Assembly (NCBI GenBank): GCA_024653345.1
Contig: JANLFV010000003.1
Span: forward strand, 62,001-126,000
From: Candidatus Acetothermia bacterium
Lineage (GTDB): Bacteria; Bipolaricaulota; Bipolaricaulia; RBG-16-55-9; JANLFV01
Length of the DNA stretch: 64,000 bases
Direction of reading: 5' to 3'
Under the pieces are notes generated by a model. The model saw nothing but the letters and a program-made list of their open reading frames with translations, made no database searches and was not told the DNA's origin. This document shows, piece by piece, positions 37,850 through 47,140 of this stretch (position 1 is its first letter; each line of letters opens with the position of its first letter). Made by a program: the position numbers and the translations under genes.

Positions 37850-38797
37850 ATGTCTAGCGAAGCGGGCTTGCGAGTGCGGGAGTATTGCTCCAGCGACTTC
37901 GAGCCGATGCTGGCGCTCGGGAAGGTGGCCTTCGCCCCGGAGATGGAGGTCTTCGGGCTCGACGAGCAGACCTTCCGGAAGCAGGCCCGCCTCTACGCTG
38001 CCCTCCGGCTCATCCAGCGGCTCACCGGGCGGTTCTTCTTCAAGATCTATGTGGGCGAGGTCGGCGAGGAGCTGGTGGGGACTGTGAGCCTGAGCCGCGA
38101 GGGCCAGGCCTGGTATCTCGGCACGGTGATGGTCGCGCCCCAGCATCGCCGCCGGGGCTACGGGAGGGCGCTCGTCGAGGCGGCCTGCGCCGAGGCCCGC
38201 GCGCGGGGCGTGAAGCGGGTCATCCTCCATGTCCGGGAAGACAATGCCCCGGCGAAGAACCTCTACCTCTCGCTCGGGTTCGGCCTCTTCGAGCGCGAAT
38301 TCCATCTCGTCCGTGAGCTGGGCGAGCCTGGGCCGGAGCCTGGCCCTTTGCCCCCAGGCTACCGGCTGAGGAGGGTCGGGGAGTTCGACCGGCGGGCGTT
38401 CGAGGTGGTCGATGCCTGCCGGGAGGCGCGCTCGGCCGAGGTCTACGGCCCGAGCTACTATCCCCCGCTCTGGATCAGGCTGCTGATGAGCCTCTTCCGG
38501 CCCGAGGCACTCGAGCGGTATGCCCTCCTCGCCGATGGCGACTGGGCCGGGGTCTACACCTTCCGATTCACCTCGCGGCGAGAGGCCGCGAGCGCCGGGG
38601 TCCGGCTCTATCCCCAGCACCGCGGGCGAGGGCTCGAGCCGGCGCTCCTCGCGCGGGCCCTCAAGCAGGCCAAGGAGCTGGGCGCCCCGAAGCTGGCGAT
38701 CGTGGCCCACGAGGCGAATCGCGACCTGCTCGCGGCCTGCGCCGAGCTGGGGTTCGTCAAGGCCTTCACGCGGGAGGGGATGGTCCGGGAGCTCTAG
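37850..38797 (+). CDS. tandem GNAT-family acetyltransferase
   Basis: The 315-residue protein has two GNAT domains. The first (about 1-160) carries the acetyl-CoA loop VAPQHRRRGYGRALVEAACA followed by VILHVREDNAPAKNLYLSLG. The second (about 165-315) carries LYPQHRGRGLEPALLARALK and AHEANRDLLAACAELGF. Such tandem enzymes acetylate amines, peptides or antibiotics; the target is unknown. No strong ribosome-binding site precedes the ATG. It ends 1 base before the hydantoinase A start, so the three genes are probably one operon. Confidence 0.85.
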   Translation: MSSEAGLRVREYCSSDFEPMLALGKVAFAPEMEVFGLDEQTFRKQARLYAALRLIQRLTGRFFFKIYVGEVGEELVGTVSLSREGQAWYLGTVMVAPQHRRRGYGRALVEAACAEARARGVKRVILHVREDNAPAKNLYLSLGFGLFEREFHLVRELGEPGPEPGPLPPGYRLRRVGEFDRRAFEVVDACREARSAEVYGPSYYPPLWIRLLMSLFRPEALERYALLADGDWAGVYTFRFTSRREAASAGVRLYPQHRGRGLEPALLARALKQAKELGAPKLAIVAHEANRDLLAACAELGFVKAFTREGMVREL

Positions 38798-40804
38798 ATG
38801 CTGGTCGGGGTCGACATCGGCGGGACCTTCACCGACATCGTCGCCCTCCACTCCGGGGAGCTGACCGTCCTGAAGCTCCCCTCCCGGCGAGAGCAGGAGG
38901 AGGGGGTTCGCGCGGGCCTGGAGGCCCTGAGAAGCAAGCTCGGTCCGGCCAAGCCCGAGCGGCTCGTCCACGGCACGACCGTAGCGACGAACGCGCTTCT
39001 CGAGGGGAAGTGGGCCCGGACGGCGCTGGTCACGACCGCGGGGTTCCGGGACCTCCTCGAGATCGGGCGGCAGGACCGCCCCAGGATCTACGACCTACAG
39101 GTCGAGCGCCCGCGGGCGCTCGTCCCGCGCTCGCTGCGGTTCGAGGTCCCCGAGCGGCTCGACTACCGCGGCGCCGTTGTCCGGCCGCTCGACGAGCGGG
39201 CGCTCGAGGAGTTGGCCGGGAAGCTCGCGGCGGAAGGCGTCGAGGCCGTGGCGATCGTTTTCCTCTTCTCATATGCGAACCCCACTCACGAGCGCCGCGC
39301 GGGGGAGATCCTCGCGCGGCAGCTCGGCTGCCCGCTCTCGCTCTCCTGCGAGGTCCTCCCCGAGTTCCGGGAGTATGAGCGGACAGTCACCACCGCAGTG
39401 AACGCCGCCCTCCAGCCCGTGGTCGGGGCCTATCTCCGGAGGCTCGAGCTGGTCTCGCCCGGCTGGCAGATCATGCAGTCGAATGGCGGGATCGGGGACA
39501 CCGAGGAGGCAGGCCACTATCCCGTGAGGATCGTCCTCTCCGGCCCCGCGGCGGGGGTGGAGGGGGCCCGGTTCGTCGGGGAGCTCACGGGCTTTCGGGA
39601 CCTGATCACGCTGGACATGGGCGGGACGAGCTGCGATCTCTCGCTCGTCCAGAGAGGGCAGGTCGCCTTCACCACCACCGGCCGGATCGCGGGCTATCCC
39701 CTCAAGGTCCCGATGGTCGATGTCCACACCATCGGGGCAGGCGGGGGCTCGATCGCCTGGCTCGACCGGGGCGGGGCGCTACGCGTCGGGCCCGAGAGCG
39801 CGGGGGCCGACCCCGGCCCGGCCTGCTACGGCCGAGGCGGGACTGAGCCGACAGTCACCGACGCCCAGGTCGTGCTAGGCCGGATCGACCCCCGAGCGCC
39901 GTTGGGCGGGCTGGAAGAGCTGGATCAGCAGGCGGCCCGAAAGGCGATCATGGCCCGGATCGGGAGGCCCCTCGGGCTCGGCCTCGAGGAGGCGGCCGAG
40001 GGGATCCTCACCGTGGTCGAGGCGAACATGGAGCGGGCGATCCGGGTGATCTCGGTCGAGCGGGGCCATGATCCGCGGGCGTTCGTGCTCACCGCCTTCG
40101 GCGGGGCCGGGCCGCTCCACGGGGCCGCGCTCGCCTCGAGGCTCGGGATCAAGCGGGTCCTCGTCCCGGCCCTGGCCGGAGCCCTCTCGGCCCTCGGGCT
40201 GCTCGCGGCCGACCTGGTCCACGACTATGTCCGGACGATCGCCCGCCCGCTCGCGGAGGTGGAACTGGCGGAGCTCGAGCGGGTCTGGCAAGGACTCCGC
40301 GAGCAGGGCCGCGCGGCCCTCCGCCGCGAGGGCGTCCCGGATGAGCGGATCGCCTACCGGCCCTCGCTTGACCTCCGCTACCTCGGCCAGGCCCACGAGC
40401 TGAACATCCCGCTCCCTCAGGGAACGGCTGGGGCAGAGCTGGGGCCCGTGGAGGAGGAGTTCCATCGCGCGCACGAGCGGGCCTTCGGCCACGCCGCGCC
40501 CGGCGCTCCGATCGAGCTGGTGAACCTCCGCCTCCGCGCGATCGGCAGGGTCGAGCGGCCTGAGCTCAGGCCGGCCGACCAGGGCGAGCTCGAGGCGGCT
40601 CGACGGGGCTCGAGGCCGGTCCACTTCCCCGAGCCCGGCTGGCTCAAGACCGCAGTCTTCGCGCGGGAGCTCCTCCCGCCGGGGACGAGCCTGGCCGGAC
40701 CGGCGGTCCTCGCAGGGCGGGAGTCGACGGTCCTCCTCCCCCCGGGAAGCCGGGCCGAGGTCGATTGCCTGGGGAACTTGATCGTCGCGGTCGGAGGAAG
40801 CTGA
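38798..40804 (+). CDS. hyuA: hydantoinase/oxoprolinase subunit A
   Basis: The 668-residue ASKHA-fold ATPase subunit begins MLVGVDIGGTFTDIVALHSG, the phosphate-binding start. It has RLVHGTTVATNALLEGKWAR, RTVTTAVNAALQPVVGAYLR, LITLDMGGTSCDLSLVQRGQ and ADPGPACYGRGGTEPTVTDA. It forms a complex with HyuB and uses ATP to open cyclic amides such as 5-oxoproline or hydantoins. It overlaps hyuB by 1 base (ATGA-type junction). The substrate cannot be told from sequence. Confidence 0.93.
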   Translation: MLVGVDIGGTFTDIVALHSGELTVLKLPSRREQEEGVRAGLEALRSKLGPAKPERLVHGTTVATNALLEGKWARTALVTTAGFRDLLEIGRQDRPRIYDLQVERPRALVPRSLRFEVPERLDYRGAVVRPLDERALEELAGKLAAEGVEAVAIVFLFSYANPTHERRAGEILARQLGCPLSLSCEVLPEFREYERTVTTAVNAALQPVVGAYLRRLELVSPGWQIMQSNGGIGDTEEAGHYPVRIVLSGPAAGVEGARFVGELTGFRDLITLDMGGTSCDLSLVQRGQVAFTTTGRIAGYPLKVPMVDVHTIGAGGGSIAWLDRGGALRVGPESAGADPGPACYGRGGTEPTVTDAQVVLGRIDPRAPLGGLEELDQQAARKAIMARIGRPLGLGLEEAAEGILTVVEANMERAIRVISVERGHDPRAFVLTAFGGAGPLHGAALASRLGIKRVLVPALAGALSALGLLAADLVHDYVRTIARPLAEVELAELERVWQGLREQGRAALRREGVPDERIAYRPSLDLRYLGQAHELNIPLPQGTAGAELGPVEEEFHRAHERAFGHAAPGAPIELVNLRLRAIGRVERPELRPADQGELEAARRGSRPVHFPEPGWLKTAVFARELLPPGTSLAGPAVLAGRESTVLLPPGSRAEVDCLGNLIVAVGGS

Positions 40805-42468
40805 TGCCGATCGACGCCGTGACTCTGGAGGTCCTGCGGAACGCGCTCGTGGGCGTGGCGGAGGAGATGAACGCCAACCTGGTCCGGACCGGCTTCAGCC
40901 CGAACATCAAGGAGCGGCGGGACTGCTCGGCCGCGCTCTTCGACCCTCGGGGGCGGTTGGTGGCCCAAGCCGAGTCGATCCCCGTCCACCTCGGGGCGAT
41001 GCCCTTCTCCGTCCGCGCGGCACTCGAGCGGTTCCCCGAACTGGCCCCGGGCGACACCGTCGTCCTCAACGACCCCTTCGCCGGGGGAGCCCACCTCCCC
41101 GACCTCACCTTCGTCACCCCGGTCTTCCACGGCCAGGAGCTGGTGGCTCTCGCCGCCAATCGGGCCCACCACGCCGACATCGGCGGCCAGGCCCCGGGGA
41201 GCCTGGCGGGCGACTCGACCGAGATCTACCAGGAGGGGCTCCGTCTCCCCCCGGTCAGGCTCTGGAAGGCCGGCAGGCTCGATGAGGAGCTGCTCGGGCT
41301 GATCCTAGCGAATGTCCGGACGCCCGAGGAGCGCTGGGGCGACCTGCGGGCCCAGTTCGCGGCCAACGAGACCGGGAGGCGGCGCTTCCTCGAGCTGCTC
41401 GACCGCTACGGCCCGGAGCTCTTGGCGGAGGCGCTCGAGGCCCTGCTCGACTACTCTGAGCGGCGGATGCGGGCGGCGCTCGCCGCCATCCCTCCCGGAG
41501 TCTATGAGGCCGACGACTCCCTCGACGGGCCAGCGGCGGGCGGGGAGCCGGTCAAGATCCGGGCTCGGGTGACGATCTCCGGGGACGAGATCGCGGTGGA
41601 CTTCTCCGGGAGCGCGGCCCAGGTCGAGGGGCCGATCAACGCCGTCTACGCCGTCACCGCCTCGGCGGTCTACTACACCGTCCGGGCCCTCACCGACCCG
41701 GACATCCCCCCGAACGAGGGCTGCTACCGGCCGATCAGGATCAACGCGCCCGAGGGGACGATCGTCAATGCCCGTCCCCCGGCAGCGGTCGTGGGCGGGA
41801 ACCTCGAGACCTCCCAGCGGATCGTCGATGTGCTGATCCGCGCGCTCGCTCCGGCCATGCCGGAGAGGGCGATCGCGGCCTGCCAGGGGACGATGAACAA
41901 CCTGGCCCTCGGGGGGCTCGACCCCCGGACCGGGCGGGCTTATACCTTCTACGAGACGATCGGGGGCGGCTTCGGCGCGCGGGCCGGGAAGGACGGCCTG
42001 GACGGGGTCCACTCGCACATGACGAACACCCTCAACACCCCGATCGAGGCCCTCGAGATCGCCTATCCGCTTAGGGTCGAGCGGTATGAGCTCCACGAGG
42101 ACAGCGGCGGGGCGGGCCGCTGGCGCGGCGGGCTGGGGATCAGGCGGGAGATCCGCGTTCTCGGCCGCCGAGCCAGGCTCTCCCTCCTGGCCGATCGCCG
42201 GACCAGCGCCCCTTACGGGCTCTTCGGGGGAGAGCCCGGCGAGCTGGGGGCGGACGCTGTCCTGAGCAATGGCGAGTGGCGGCCGATTCCGGGCCGGGCG
42301 GCGCTGGTCCTCGAACCTGGCTCGGTCGTGCGGATCGAGACCCCCGGCGGCGGGGGCTACGGTGACCCCCGAGAGCGGGAGAGGGCCTTGATACTGAGAG
42401 ACCTTCGCGAGGGGCGGCTCTCGCGAGCCCGCGCGATCGAGTCCTACGGGTTCGACCCCGAGGGGTGA
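40804..42468 (+). CDS. hyuB: hydantoinase/oxoprolinase subunit B
   Basis: The 554-residue partner of HyuA begins MPIDAVTLEVLRNALVGVAE and has NIKERRDCSAALFDPRGRLV, VVLNDPFAGGAHLPDLTFVT, ANRAHHADIGGQAPGSLAGD and a C-terminal ETPGGGGYGDP. I chose the ATG at 40804, which overlaps the hyuA TGA; the longer frame from 40765 lies inside hyuA. The complex may recycle 5-oxoproline or act on related compounds. Confidence 0.93.
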   Translation: MPIDAVTLEVLRNALVGVAEEMNANLVRTGFSPNIKERRDCSAALFDPRGRLVAQAESIPVHLGAMPFSVRAALERFPELAPGDTVVLNDPFAGGAHLPDLTFVTPVFHGQELVALAANRAHHADIGGQAPGSLAGDSTEIYQEGLRLPPVRLWKAGRLDEELLGLILANVRTPEERWGDLRAQFAANETGRRRFLELLDRYGPELLAEALEALLDYSERRMRAALAAIPPGVYEADDSLDGPAAGGEPVKIRARVTISGDEIAVDFSGSAAQVEGPINAVYAVTASAVYYTVRALTDPDIPPNEGCYRPIRINAPEGTIVNARPPAAVVGGNLETSQRIVDVLIRALAPAMPERAIAACQGTMNNLALGGLDPRTGRAYTFYETIGGGFGARAGKDGLDGVHSHMTNTLNTPIEALEIAYPLRVERYELHEDSGGAGRWRGGLGIRREIRVLGRRARLSLLADRRTSAPYGLFGGEPGELGADAVLSNGEWRPIPGRAALVLEPGSVVRIETPGGGGYGDPRERERALILRDLREGRLSRARAIESYGFDPEG

Positions 42469-42529
42469 AGCGCCCCGCGACGGCCTGCGACAAGCTCGGG
42501 CCCTGGCTAGGGGTTCGCGCGGCCTTCAG

Positions 42530-42773
42530 CGCGCAGCCGCGAAGGAGCGGTCTCTCCACCCGATCTAGCTCCACCTCGGCTAAGGCGAGCCCGCGCTTGT
42601 CTCGGCTGCCGACCGCCAGCTCGACCTCCGTTTCACACTTAGCCTTAGGTTCGAGCTCCCCGGCCGCTGGCCGGGGGATCTTGGCCAAGGCCGCACCGGT
42701 GTTCACCTCGCCCCAGCTCGGCAAGCTTGCCCTTTCGTCCGTAGATATTGAACGGTGCCCGAGTCTCGCCCAT
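42530..42773 (-). pseudogene. decayed retropepsin-like aspartic protease copy
   Basis: The ATG at 42771-42773 begins MGETRAPFNIYGRKGKLAEL, nearly identical to the start of the protease at 36499-36876 (MGETRAPFKVYGPNGKVVEL). A frameshift follows, then GEVNTGAALAKIPRPAAGEL, where the catalytic Asp of DTGA has become Asn. RDKRGLALAEVELDRVERPL follows, and similarity stops before the C-terminal half. The promoter-like segment (GGCTTG, GTCGTCTATG) upstream also aligns with that of the intact gene, so the whole module was duplicated and is now dead. Confidence 0.8.
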
Positions 42774-42903
42774 CCTTTTGTCCTGCGCCTGGGCATAGAC
42801 GACAAACTGTCTACCCCCCCTTTCAGCAAGCCTTCTTGACCTAACCTCCGGTCATGAGGTCGGACATCGACAGACTCAATCGGGGAACCGGGGAGGGACT
42901 GCC

Positions 42904-42936
42904 CCTCTCCCTTGAGGGGAGAAGGGTGAGGGTGAC
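42904..42936. repeat. dispersed palindromic repeat
   Basis: A CCTCTCCC/GGGGAGAAGG core (one mismatch) followed by GTGAGGGTGA. It is the same orientation as the copy at 4850. Confidence 0.65.
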
Positions 42937-42955
42937 GGATTAACCCCTTCCGTTG

Positions 42956-42999
42956 ACCCTCCCGCGTCGGGGAGGGGAATGGGAGAGCGGTCCCATTCC
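42956..42999. repeat. two adjacent inverted repeats
   Basis: CCCTCCC/GGGGAGGGG at about 42956-42977 overlaps GGAATGGGA/TCCCATTCC (42976-42984 and 42991-42999). They resemble the palindrome family in the mutS2 leader. Confidence 0.5.
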
Positions 43000-43211
43000 G
43001 AGGCGAGTCTCTTGCCGGAAACTCGCGTCCGAAAGCCCGTTCTCGATCCCTCCCCCCTCCTTCTCCAACTCCCCCGGAAGCAGAAGAGAAGGGGGAATCC
43101 GCCCTTTGGATAGGCCCTTCCGCCCATCCTGGCATCGAAAAGGGCCTACAAAACTGATATATCGTCTTGACCTCTCCCGCCCTCTTCCTAACGGCCGGCC
43201 GGGCCAGCTCC

Positions 43212-43240
43212 TTGCAGCGCACCGCGCGATCGACTAGACT
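43212..43240 (+). promoter_or_regulatory. promoter for mutS2
   Basis: TTGCAG (43212-43217), 17-base spacer, TAGACT (43235-43240). The predicted start at about 43247 leaves three bases before the ATG at 43250, so the mRNA would be nearly leaderless. Confidence 0.65.
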
Positions 43241-43249
43241 GTGGCCGGA

Positions 43250-45595
43250 ATGGAAGTGGCGAACGAGCGGACCCTCCGCGACCTGGAATACGCGAAAGTC
43301 AAGGAGATCATCAGTGGCTACGCCACCTCCCCCTTGGGCCGGGAGTGGATCTTAAGACTGGAGCCGTCGGCCAACCCCGCGGTCATCCGCATCCGGCTCG
43401 AGCGGGTCGAGGAGCTCCGTCGGCTGCTCGAGGAGCAGCCCTTCTCCCTCGGGCCGATCCACGACCTCCGGCCGGTCCTCGAGGAGGCCCGCCAGTCCAC
43501 CTCGCTCGCCCCGGAGGAGTTCCTCCCGATCCTCGAGACGCTCCGGACGGCCCGGCTCACGCGAGAGCGGCTCCTCCGGCTCACGGGCTTCCCCAGGCTG
43601 GCCGAGATCGCTCAGGGGATCGCGGTCTTCCGCGAACTGGAGGAGAACATCGCCCGGACGATCGATGAGCAGGGCCAGCTCAAGGACGGGGCCTCCTCGC
43701 GCCTGCGGGAGCTGACCGATCGCCGCCGAGCGGTCGAGGAGCGCGTCAAGACCGAGCTCGAGCAACTCCTCCAGTCCCCGGCCTACGCCAGCATGGTCCA
43801 GGACACCGTCGTCGCCCGCCGGGGCGGGAGGCTGACCGTCCCGATCAAGGCCGGGGCGAAGCACCTCCTCGATTGGGTGGTTCAGGACAGCTCGGAGAGC
43901 GGCCAGACACTCTATGTCGAGCCGCCGGCGGTCGTGGAGGGGAACAACGAGCTCCGCGAGCTCGAGGGGGAGATCCGCGAGGAGCGCCTCCGGGTCCTGA
44001 AGGAGCTGACGGCCCGGCTCAAGCTCGAGGAGCGCAAGCTCCTCAAGACCCTCCGGGCCCTGGGGATGCTGGACGCGCTCTACGCCCAGGCCCGCTACGG
44101 CCAGGAGCTCCGTTGCACCAGCCCCAGGCTCAACTCCCACGGCCGCCTCAGCTTGCTTGCCGCCCGCCACCCGCTGCTCCCGCAGCGGACGGTCGTCCCG
44201 ATCGACCTCAGCTTCGGCGCGAGCAGTCAAGGGGTCCTCATCACCGGCCCGAACACCGGCGGGAAGACCGTGACGCTCAAGACCGTCGGCCTGCTCACCC
44301 TTCTGGCCCAATCGGGGCTCCAGATCCCGGCCTCCCCCGATAGCGAGCTGGCGATCTTCAAGCGCGTGCGGAGCGACATCGGGAGCGAGGAGTCGATCGA
44401 GCAGAGCCTGTCAACCTTCTCCTCTCATATGCGGAACATCATCGAGATCCTGAGGGAGGTGGACGGTGAGACGCTCGTGCTGCTGGACGAGCTCGGGGCG
44501 GGGACCGACCCGCAGGAGGGGGCGGCCCTGGGGATCGCCATCCTGAGATACCTTCTGCTGAAGGGGGCCAAGCTAGCCGTGACCACCCACTTCTCGGCCC
44601 TGAAGCGGTTCGCCTACCTCAACCCGCGGCTCAAGACCTGCTCGGTCGAGTTCGATGTCGAGACCCTCTCGCCGACCTTTCGCCTTCTCGAGGGGGTGGG
44701 GGCGAGCAACGCGCTGATCGTGGCCGAGCGGCTCGGCCTCTCCCGGGAGATCGTCGAGGAGGCCAAGCGGACGATCCCCGAGGGGGAGGTCCGGGTCGAG
44801 GAGATCATCCGCGACCTGCAGCAGGAGCGGAGCCTGATCCGGGCCGAGCGGCAGCGGCTGGAGGAGCAGCTCCGCGAGGCGGCGCGCCTCCGGGCCGAGC
44901 TGGAGGACCGCCTCCGCCGGGCGAGGGAGGAAAAGGAGAGCGCGCTCTCCGCCGAGCTCCAGCAGGTCGAGGCCCTGCTCCGCGAGACGAGGCGGGCGCT
45001 CGAGGGGGCGCTCCACCAGGCCCGCGAGGAGGCCGCGGCCCGGCAGGCCCTCCAGGAGACCCTGGCCCTCGAGCAGGGGCTGAAGGCCGCGGCTGAGCGG
45101 CTCGCGGCCCAGGAGACCGGCCCGATCCGGTTCGAGGAGCTGCGCGAGGGCGAGCGGGTCTTCCTCCAGGGCGCGGAGAAGGTCGCAGTGGTCCGGAAGA
45201 TCGCCGGGCCGGAGCGGATCGAGCTGGACCTGGCAGGGGTGCGGATCTGGGCCAAGCTCGCGGACCTCCGCTGCCCTCCGGAGGAGCCGGTCAAGGAGGC
45301 GGTCCGCCCCAGGCTGAGCTACGAGCTTCACGCCCGGCCGGAGGTGAAGCTCGAGCTCTCCGTCCACGGCCTCACGGTCGTCGAGGCCCTGAGCAAGGTC
45401 GACCGCTACCTCGACCAACTGCTCCTCGCCGAGATGTCAAGGGGCTATATCATCCACGGGAAGGGGACGGGGGCGCTCCGGCGGGCGATCCGGGAGCACC
45501 TGAAGGAGCTGCCTTTTGTGAAGGCCTTCTATCCCGCCCCGCCACGGGAGGGCGGGGACGGCGTGACGGTCGTCGAGCTCGAGACAACTGCCTGA
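43250..45595 (+). CDS. mutS2: endonuclease MutS2
   Basis: The 781-residue protein has the MutS core, lever and ATPase domains with Walker A GPNTGGKTVTLKTVGLLTLL at about 333-352 and Walker B LVLLDELGAGTDPQEGAALG. A long coiled coil, rich in Glu/Arg (about 500-610), follows. The C-terminal Smr nuclease domain has LELSVHGLTVVEALSKVDRY and GYIIHGKGTGALRRAIREHL. MutS2 lacks the mismatch-recognition domain and acts on recombination intermediates and, in some bacteria, on collided ribosomes. I chose the ATG at 43250 rather than the GTG at 43241 because of the promoter. Confidence 0.95.
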   Translation: MEVANERTLRDLEYAKVKEIISGYATSPLGREWILRLEPSANPAVIRIRLERVEELRRLLEEQPFSLGPIHDLRPVLEEARQSTSLAPEEFLPILETLRTARLTRERLLRLTGFPRLAEIAQGIAVFRELEENIARTIDEQGQLKDGASSRLRELTDRRRAVEERVKTELEQLLQSPAYASMVQDTVVARRGGRLTVPIKAGAKHLLDWVVQDSSESGQTLYVEPPAVVEGNNELRELEGEIREERLRVLKELTARLKLEERKLLKTLRALGMLDALYAQARYGQELRCTSPRLNSHGRLSLLAARHPLLPQRTVVPIDLSFGASSQGVLITGPNTGGKTVTLKTVGLLTLLAQSGLQIPASPDSELAIFKRVRSDIGSEESIEQSLSTFSSHMRNIIEILREVDGETLVLLDELGAGTDPQEGAALGIAILRYLLLKGAKLAVTTHFSALKRFAYLNPRLKTCSVEFDVETLSPTFRLLEGVGASNALIVAERLGLSREIVEEAKRTIPEGEVRVEEIIRDLQQERSLIRAERQRLEEQLREAARLRAELEDRLRRAREEKESALSAELQQVEALLRETRRALEGALHQAREEAAARQALQETLALEQGLKAAAERLAAQETGPIRFEELREGERVFLQGAEKVAVVRKIAGPERIELDLAGVRIWAKLADLRCPPEEPVKEAVRPRLSYELHARPEVKLELSVHGLTVVEALSKVDRYLDQLLLAEMSRGYIIHGKGTGALRRAIREHLKELPFVKAFYPAPPREGGDGVTVVELETTA

Positions 45596-45648
45596 CGGAA
45601 CACCTCTCGAGTGACCAAAGTAAGGCCACCGGATGAGGCCTCCCTTCT

Positions 45649-45688
45649 CCTTCTCCCCCGGAGGGAGAAGGCCGGGATGAGGGGGGAG
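45649..45688. repeat. dispersed palindromic repeat
   Basis: CCTTCTCCC/GGGAGAAGG inverted repeat (45649-45671) followed by CCGGGATGAGGGGGGA. Confidence 0.7.
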
Positions 45689-45729
45689 ATTCGCCCTCAC
45701 TACTTATCCGCCCGAGCCGGGTCCGCCCG

Positions 45730-45767
45730 CCCTCACCCTTCCTCTCCCCTCGAGGGAGAGGGGGAAG
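45730..45767. repeat. dispersed palindromic repeat
   Basis: CCCTCACCCTT arm followed by CCTCTCCC/GGGAGAGG (45741-45761). Confidence 0.75.
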
Positions 45768-45845
45768 GTCGCTGCGAGTGCGATAGTCCCCGGCCGGCCT
45801 TGCCGCGGGGCAACCATTCGAGCCTCCTGGAAGGCTTCTCCCTGA

Positions 45846-45877
45846 AAAAGGGGAGGGGCTCCGAAGAGCCCCTCCCA
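45846..45877 (-). terminator. rho-independent terminator of the liv operon
   Basis: On the minus strand a perfect 10-bp stem GGGAGGGGCT/AGCCCCTCCC with a 6-base loop (CTTCGG) is followed by CTTTTT. It lies 24 bases after the binding-protein stop. Confidence 0.9.
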
Positions 45878-45900
45878 GGGGAGTCCGCTCGTTCTCGACC

Positions 45901-47091
45901 CTAATACTGGGTCCAGTCCCACTCCTCGAGGAAGACCGCCCCGCCGCCGCGGAGCGCCACGAGCCAGAGGGCCTCGATCCCGCAGTGATCTGTGGGCGAG
46001 AAGGTGATCTTCGGCGTCAGGCCGTGCTCCCAGTCCTTGAAGGTCTCCAGAGCCTGGATGAACTTCTCCCGCGTGAGATCAGGCCCGGCGATCGAGAGGG
46101 CGTCCGTGACCATCTGAGCCCCGATGTAGGCGATCTCGGAGTAGCCGCTGGGGGCCTCCCCGGGGAAGTAGCGATTGAGCAGCAAGGTGAAGAGGTAGGC
46201 CTCGGGATGGTAGGGCGTCCCCGGGTCGGTGGCGAAGCCGATGAAGATCAGGTCCTCCGCCGCGGTCCCGGCGAGCTGGTAGAGGACGGGGGTGATGGTG
46301 TTCGTCCCGAGCCACTGGGGCTTGTAGCCCAAGGTCTCCGCCTCGCGGAGGATCGCGGCCGCGTCGGCCAGATAGCCCAAGAGGATCACGGCCTCCGCGC
46401 CCGCCTGCTGGAGCTGGAGGACATAGGAGCTGAAGTTCGTCTCCGTCCCCGGATAGGAGACGGTCGCGACGGGCGTGACGCCGCGCTTGCTCAGCTCGTC
46501 CGTCACATACTGATAGAGCTCAGCCCCGAAGGCGTCCTGAACATAGGAAATCCCGATCTTCTGCTTCTCGAGCTTGAGGACCGCATACTGGGCCAGGGTC
46601 CGCCCGAAGGCGATGTTGTTCGGCTGGATCGAGAAGGCCGTGTGGACGGTCGGCTGGCACATGAAGACCGCGTTCCCGTGGGGCGAGACGACCGGGACGC
46701 CGTTCTGGACCAGGTAGTCGAAGACCGCCTGATAGGTGATCGTCCCCAGGGGGTTGACGATCGCGAAGACCTTCTCCTCCTCCACGAGCTTCTTCACCAC
46801 CGCCACGGTGTTCGCGGGGTTGAAGCCGTCGTCGAGGGCGATGAACTCGATCTTCCGCCCGTAGATCCCGCCCCACTGGTCGTTGATGAAGTTATACCAT
46901 GTCTGAGCCCCGTGGACTACGGGGATCCCGATCGGGGCCACCGCTCCGGACTGGGCGATGAAGCTCCCCAGCTTGATCGTGTCCGCGGTGACGCCGGGGA
47001 CTTCCTCCTGCTGGGCGATGGAGAGCCCAGCGACCGTGAAGACCAGCGCGCTGACCACCAGCCAGCGCAGAACCTTCATCTTGCGCAGCAT
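45901..47091 (-). CDS. branched-chain-amino-acid-type ABC transporter substrate-binding protein
   Basis: The 396-residue exported protein (type I periplasmic-binding fold, Peripla_BP_6) has a signal peptide (cut near SIAQQ). It has IKLGSFIAQSGAVAPIGIPV, ALDDGFNPANTVAVVKKLVE, AEAVILLGYLADAAAILREA and ALSIAGPDLTREKFIQALET. Members bind leucine, other amino acids, urea, short acyl acids or aromatic acids. Because the upstream operon codes for acyl-CoA ligases, an organic acid is a reasonable guess. I chose the ATG at 47089-47091 after GGAGGAGA; the longer frame overlaps livF. It is the last gene of the liv operon. Confidence 0.9.
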   Translation of the reverse strand: MLRKMKVLRWLVVSALVFTVAGLSIAQQEEVPGVTADTIKLGSFIAQSGAVAPIGIPVVHGAQTWYNFINDQWGGIYGRKIEFIALDDGFNPANTVAVVKKLVEEEKVFAIVNPLGTITYQAVFDYLVQNGVPVVSPHGNAVFMCQPTVHTAFSIQPNNIAFGRTLAQYAVLKLEKQKIGISYVQDAFGAELYQYVTDELSKRGVTPVATVSYPGTETNFSSYVLQLQQAGAEAVILLGYLADAAAILREAETLGYKPQWLGTNTITPVLYQLAGTAAEDLIFIGFATDPGTPYHPEAYLFTLLLNRYFPGEAPSGYSEIAYIGAQMVTDALSIAGPDLTREKFIQALETFKDWEHGLTPKITFSPTDHCGIEALWLVALRGGGAVFLEEWDWTQY

Positions 47092-47140
47092 CTTGTCTCC
47101 TCCTTCTGATAGATGATCTGAGCGCTCATTCCCGCAAAGA

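Larger units (their letters stand above)
42469..43249. other. noncoding stretch with a dead protease copy and repeats
   Basis: It holds, in order, a decayed retropepsin-like pseudogene (42530-42773), at least two palindromic repeats, and the mutS2 promoter. The long minus-strand frame 42140-43222 passes through all of it but resembles a protein only in the pseudogene part. Confidence 0.7.
45596..45900. other. gap between convergent mutS2 and liv operon
   Basis: This 305-base gap contains two palindromic repeats (45649-45688 and 45730-45767) and the terminator for the minus-strand operon. No ORF looks real. Confidence 0.7.

Noticed and set aside
42140-43222. 360-residue minus-strand frame
   Set aside because: It crosses hyuB, a pseudogene and noncoding repeats; only 42530-42773 resembles a protein.
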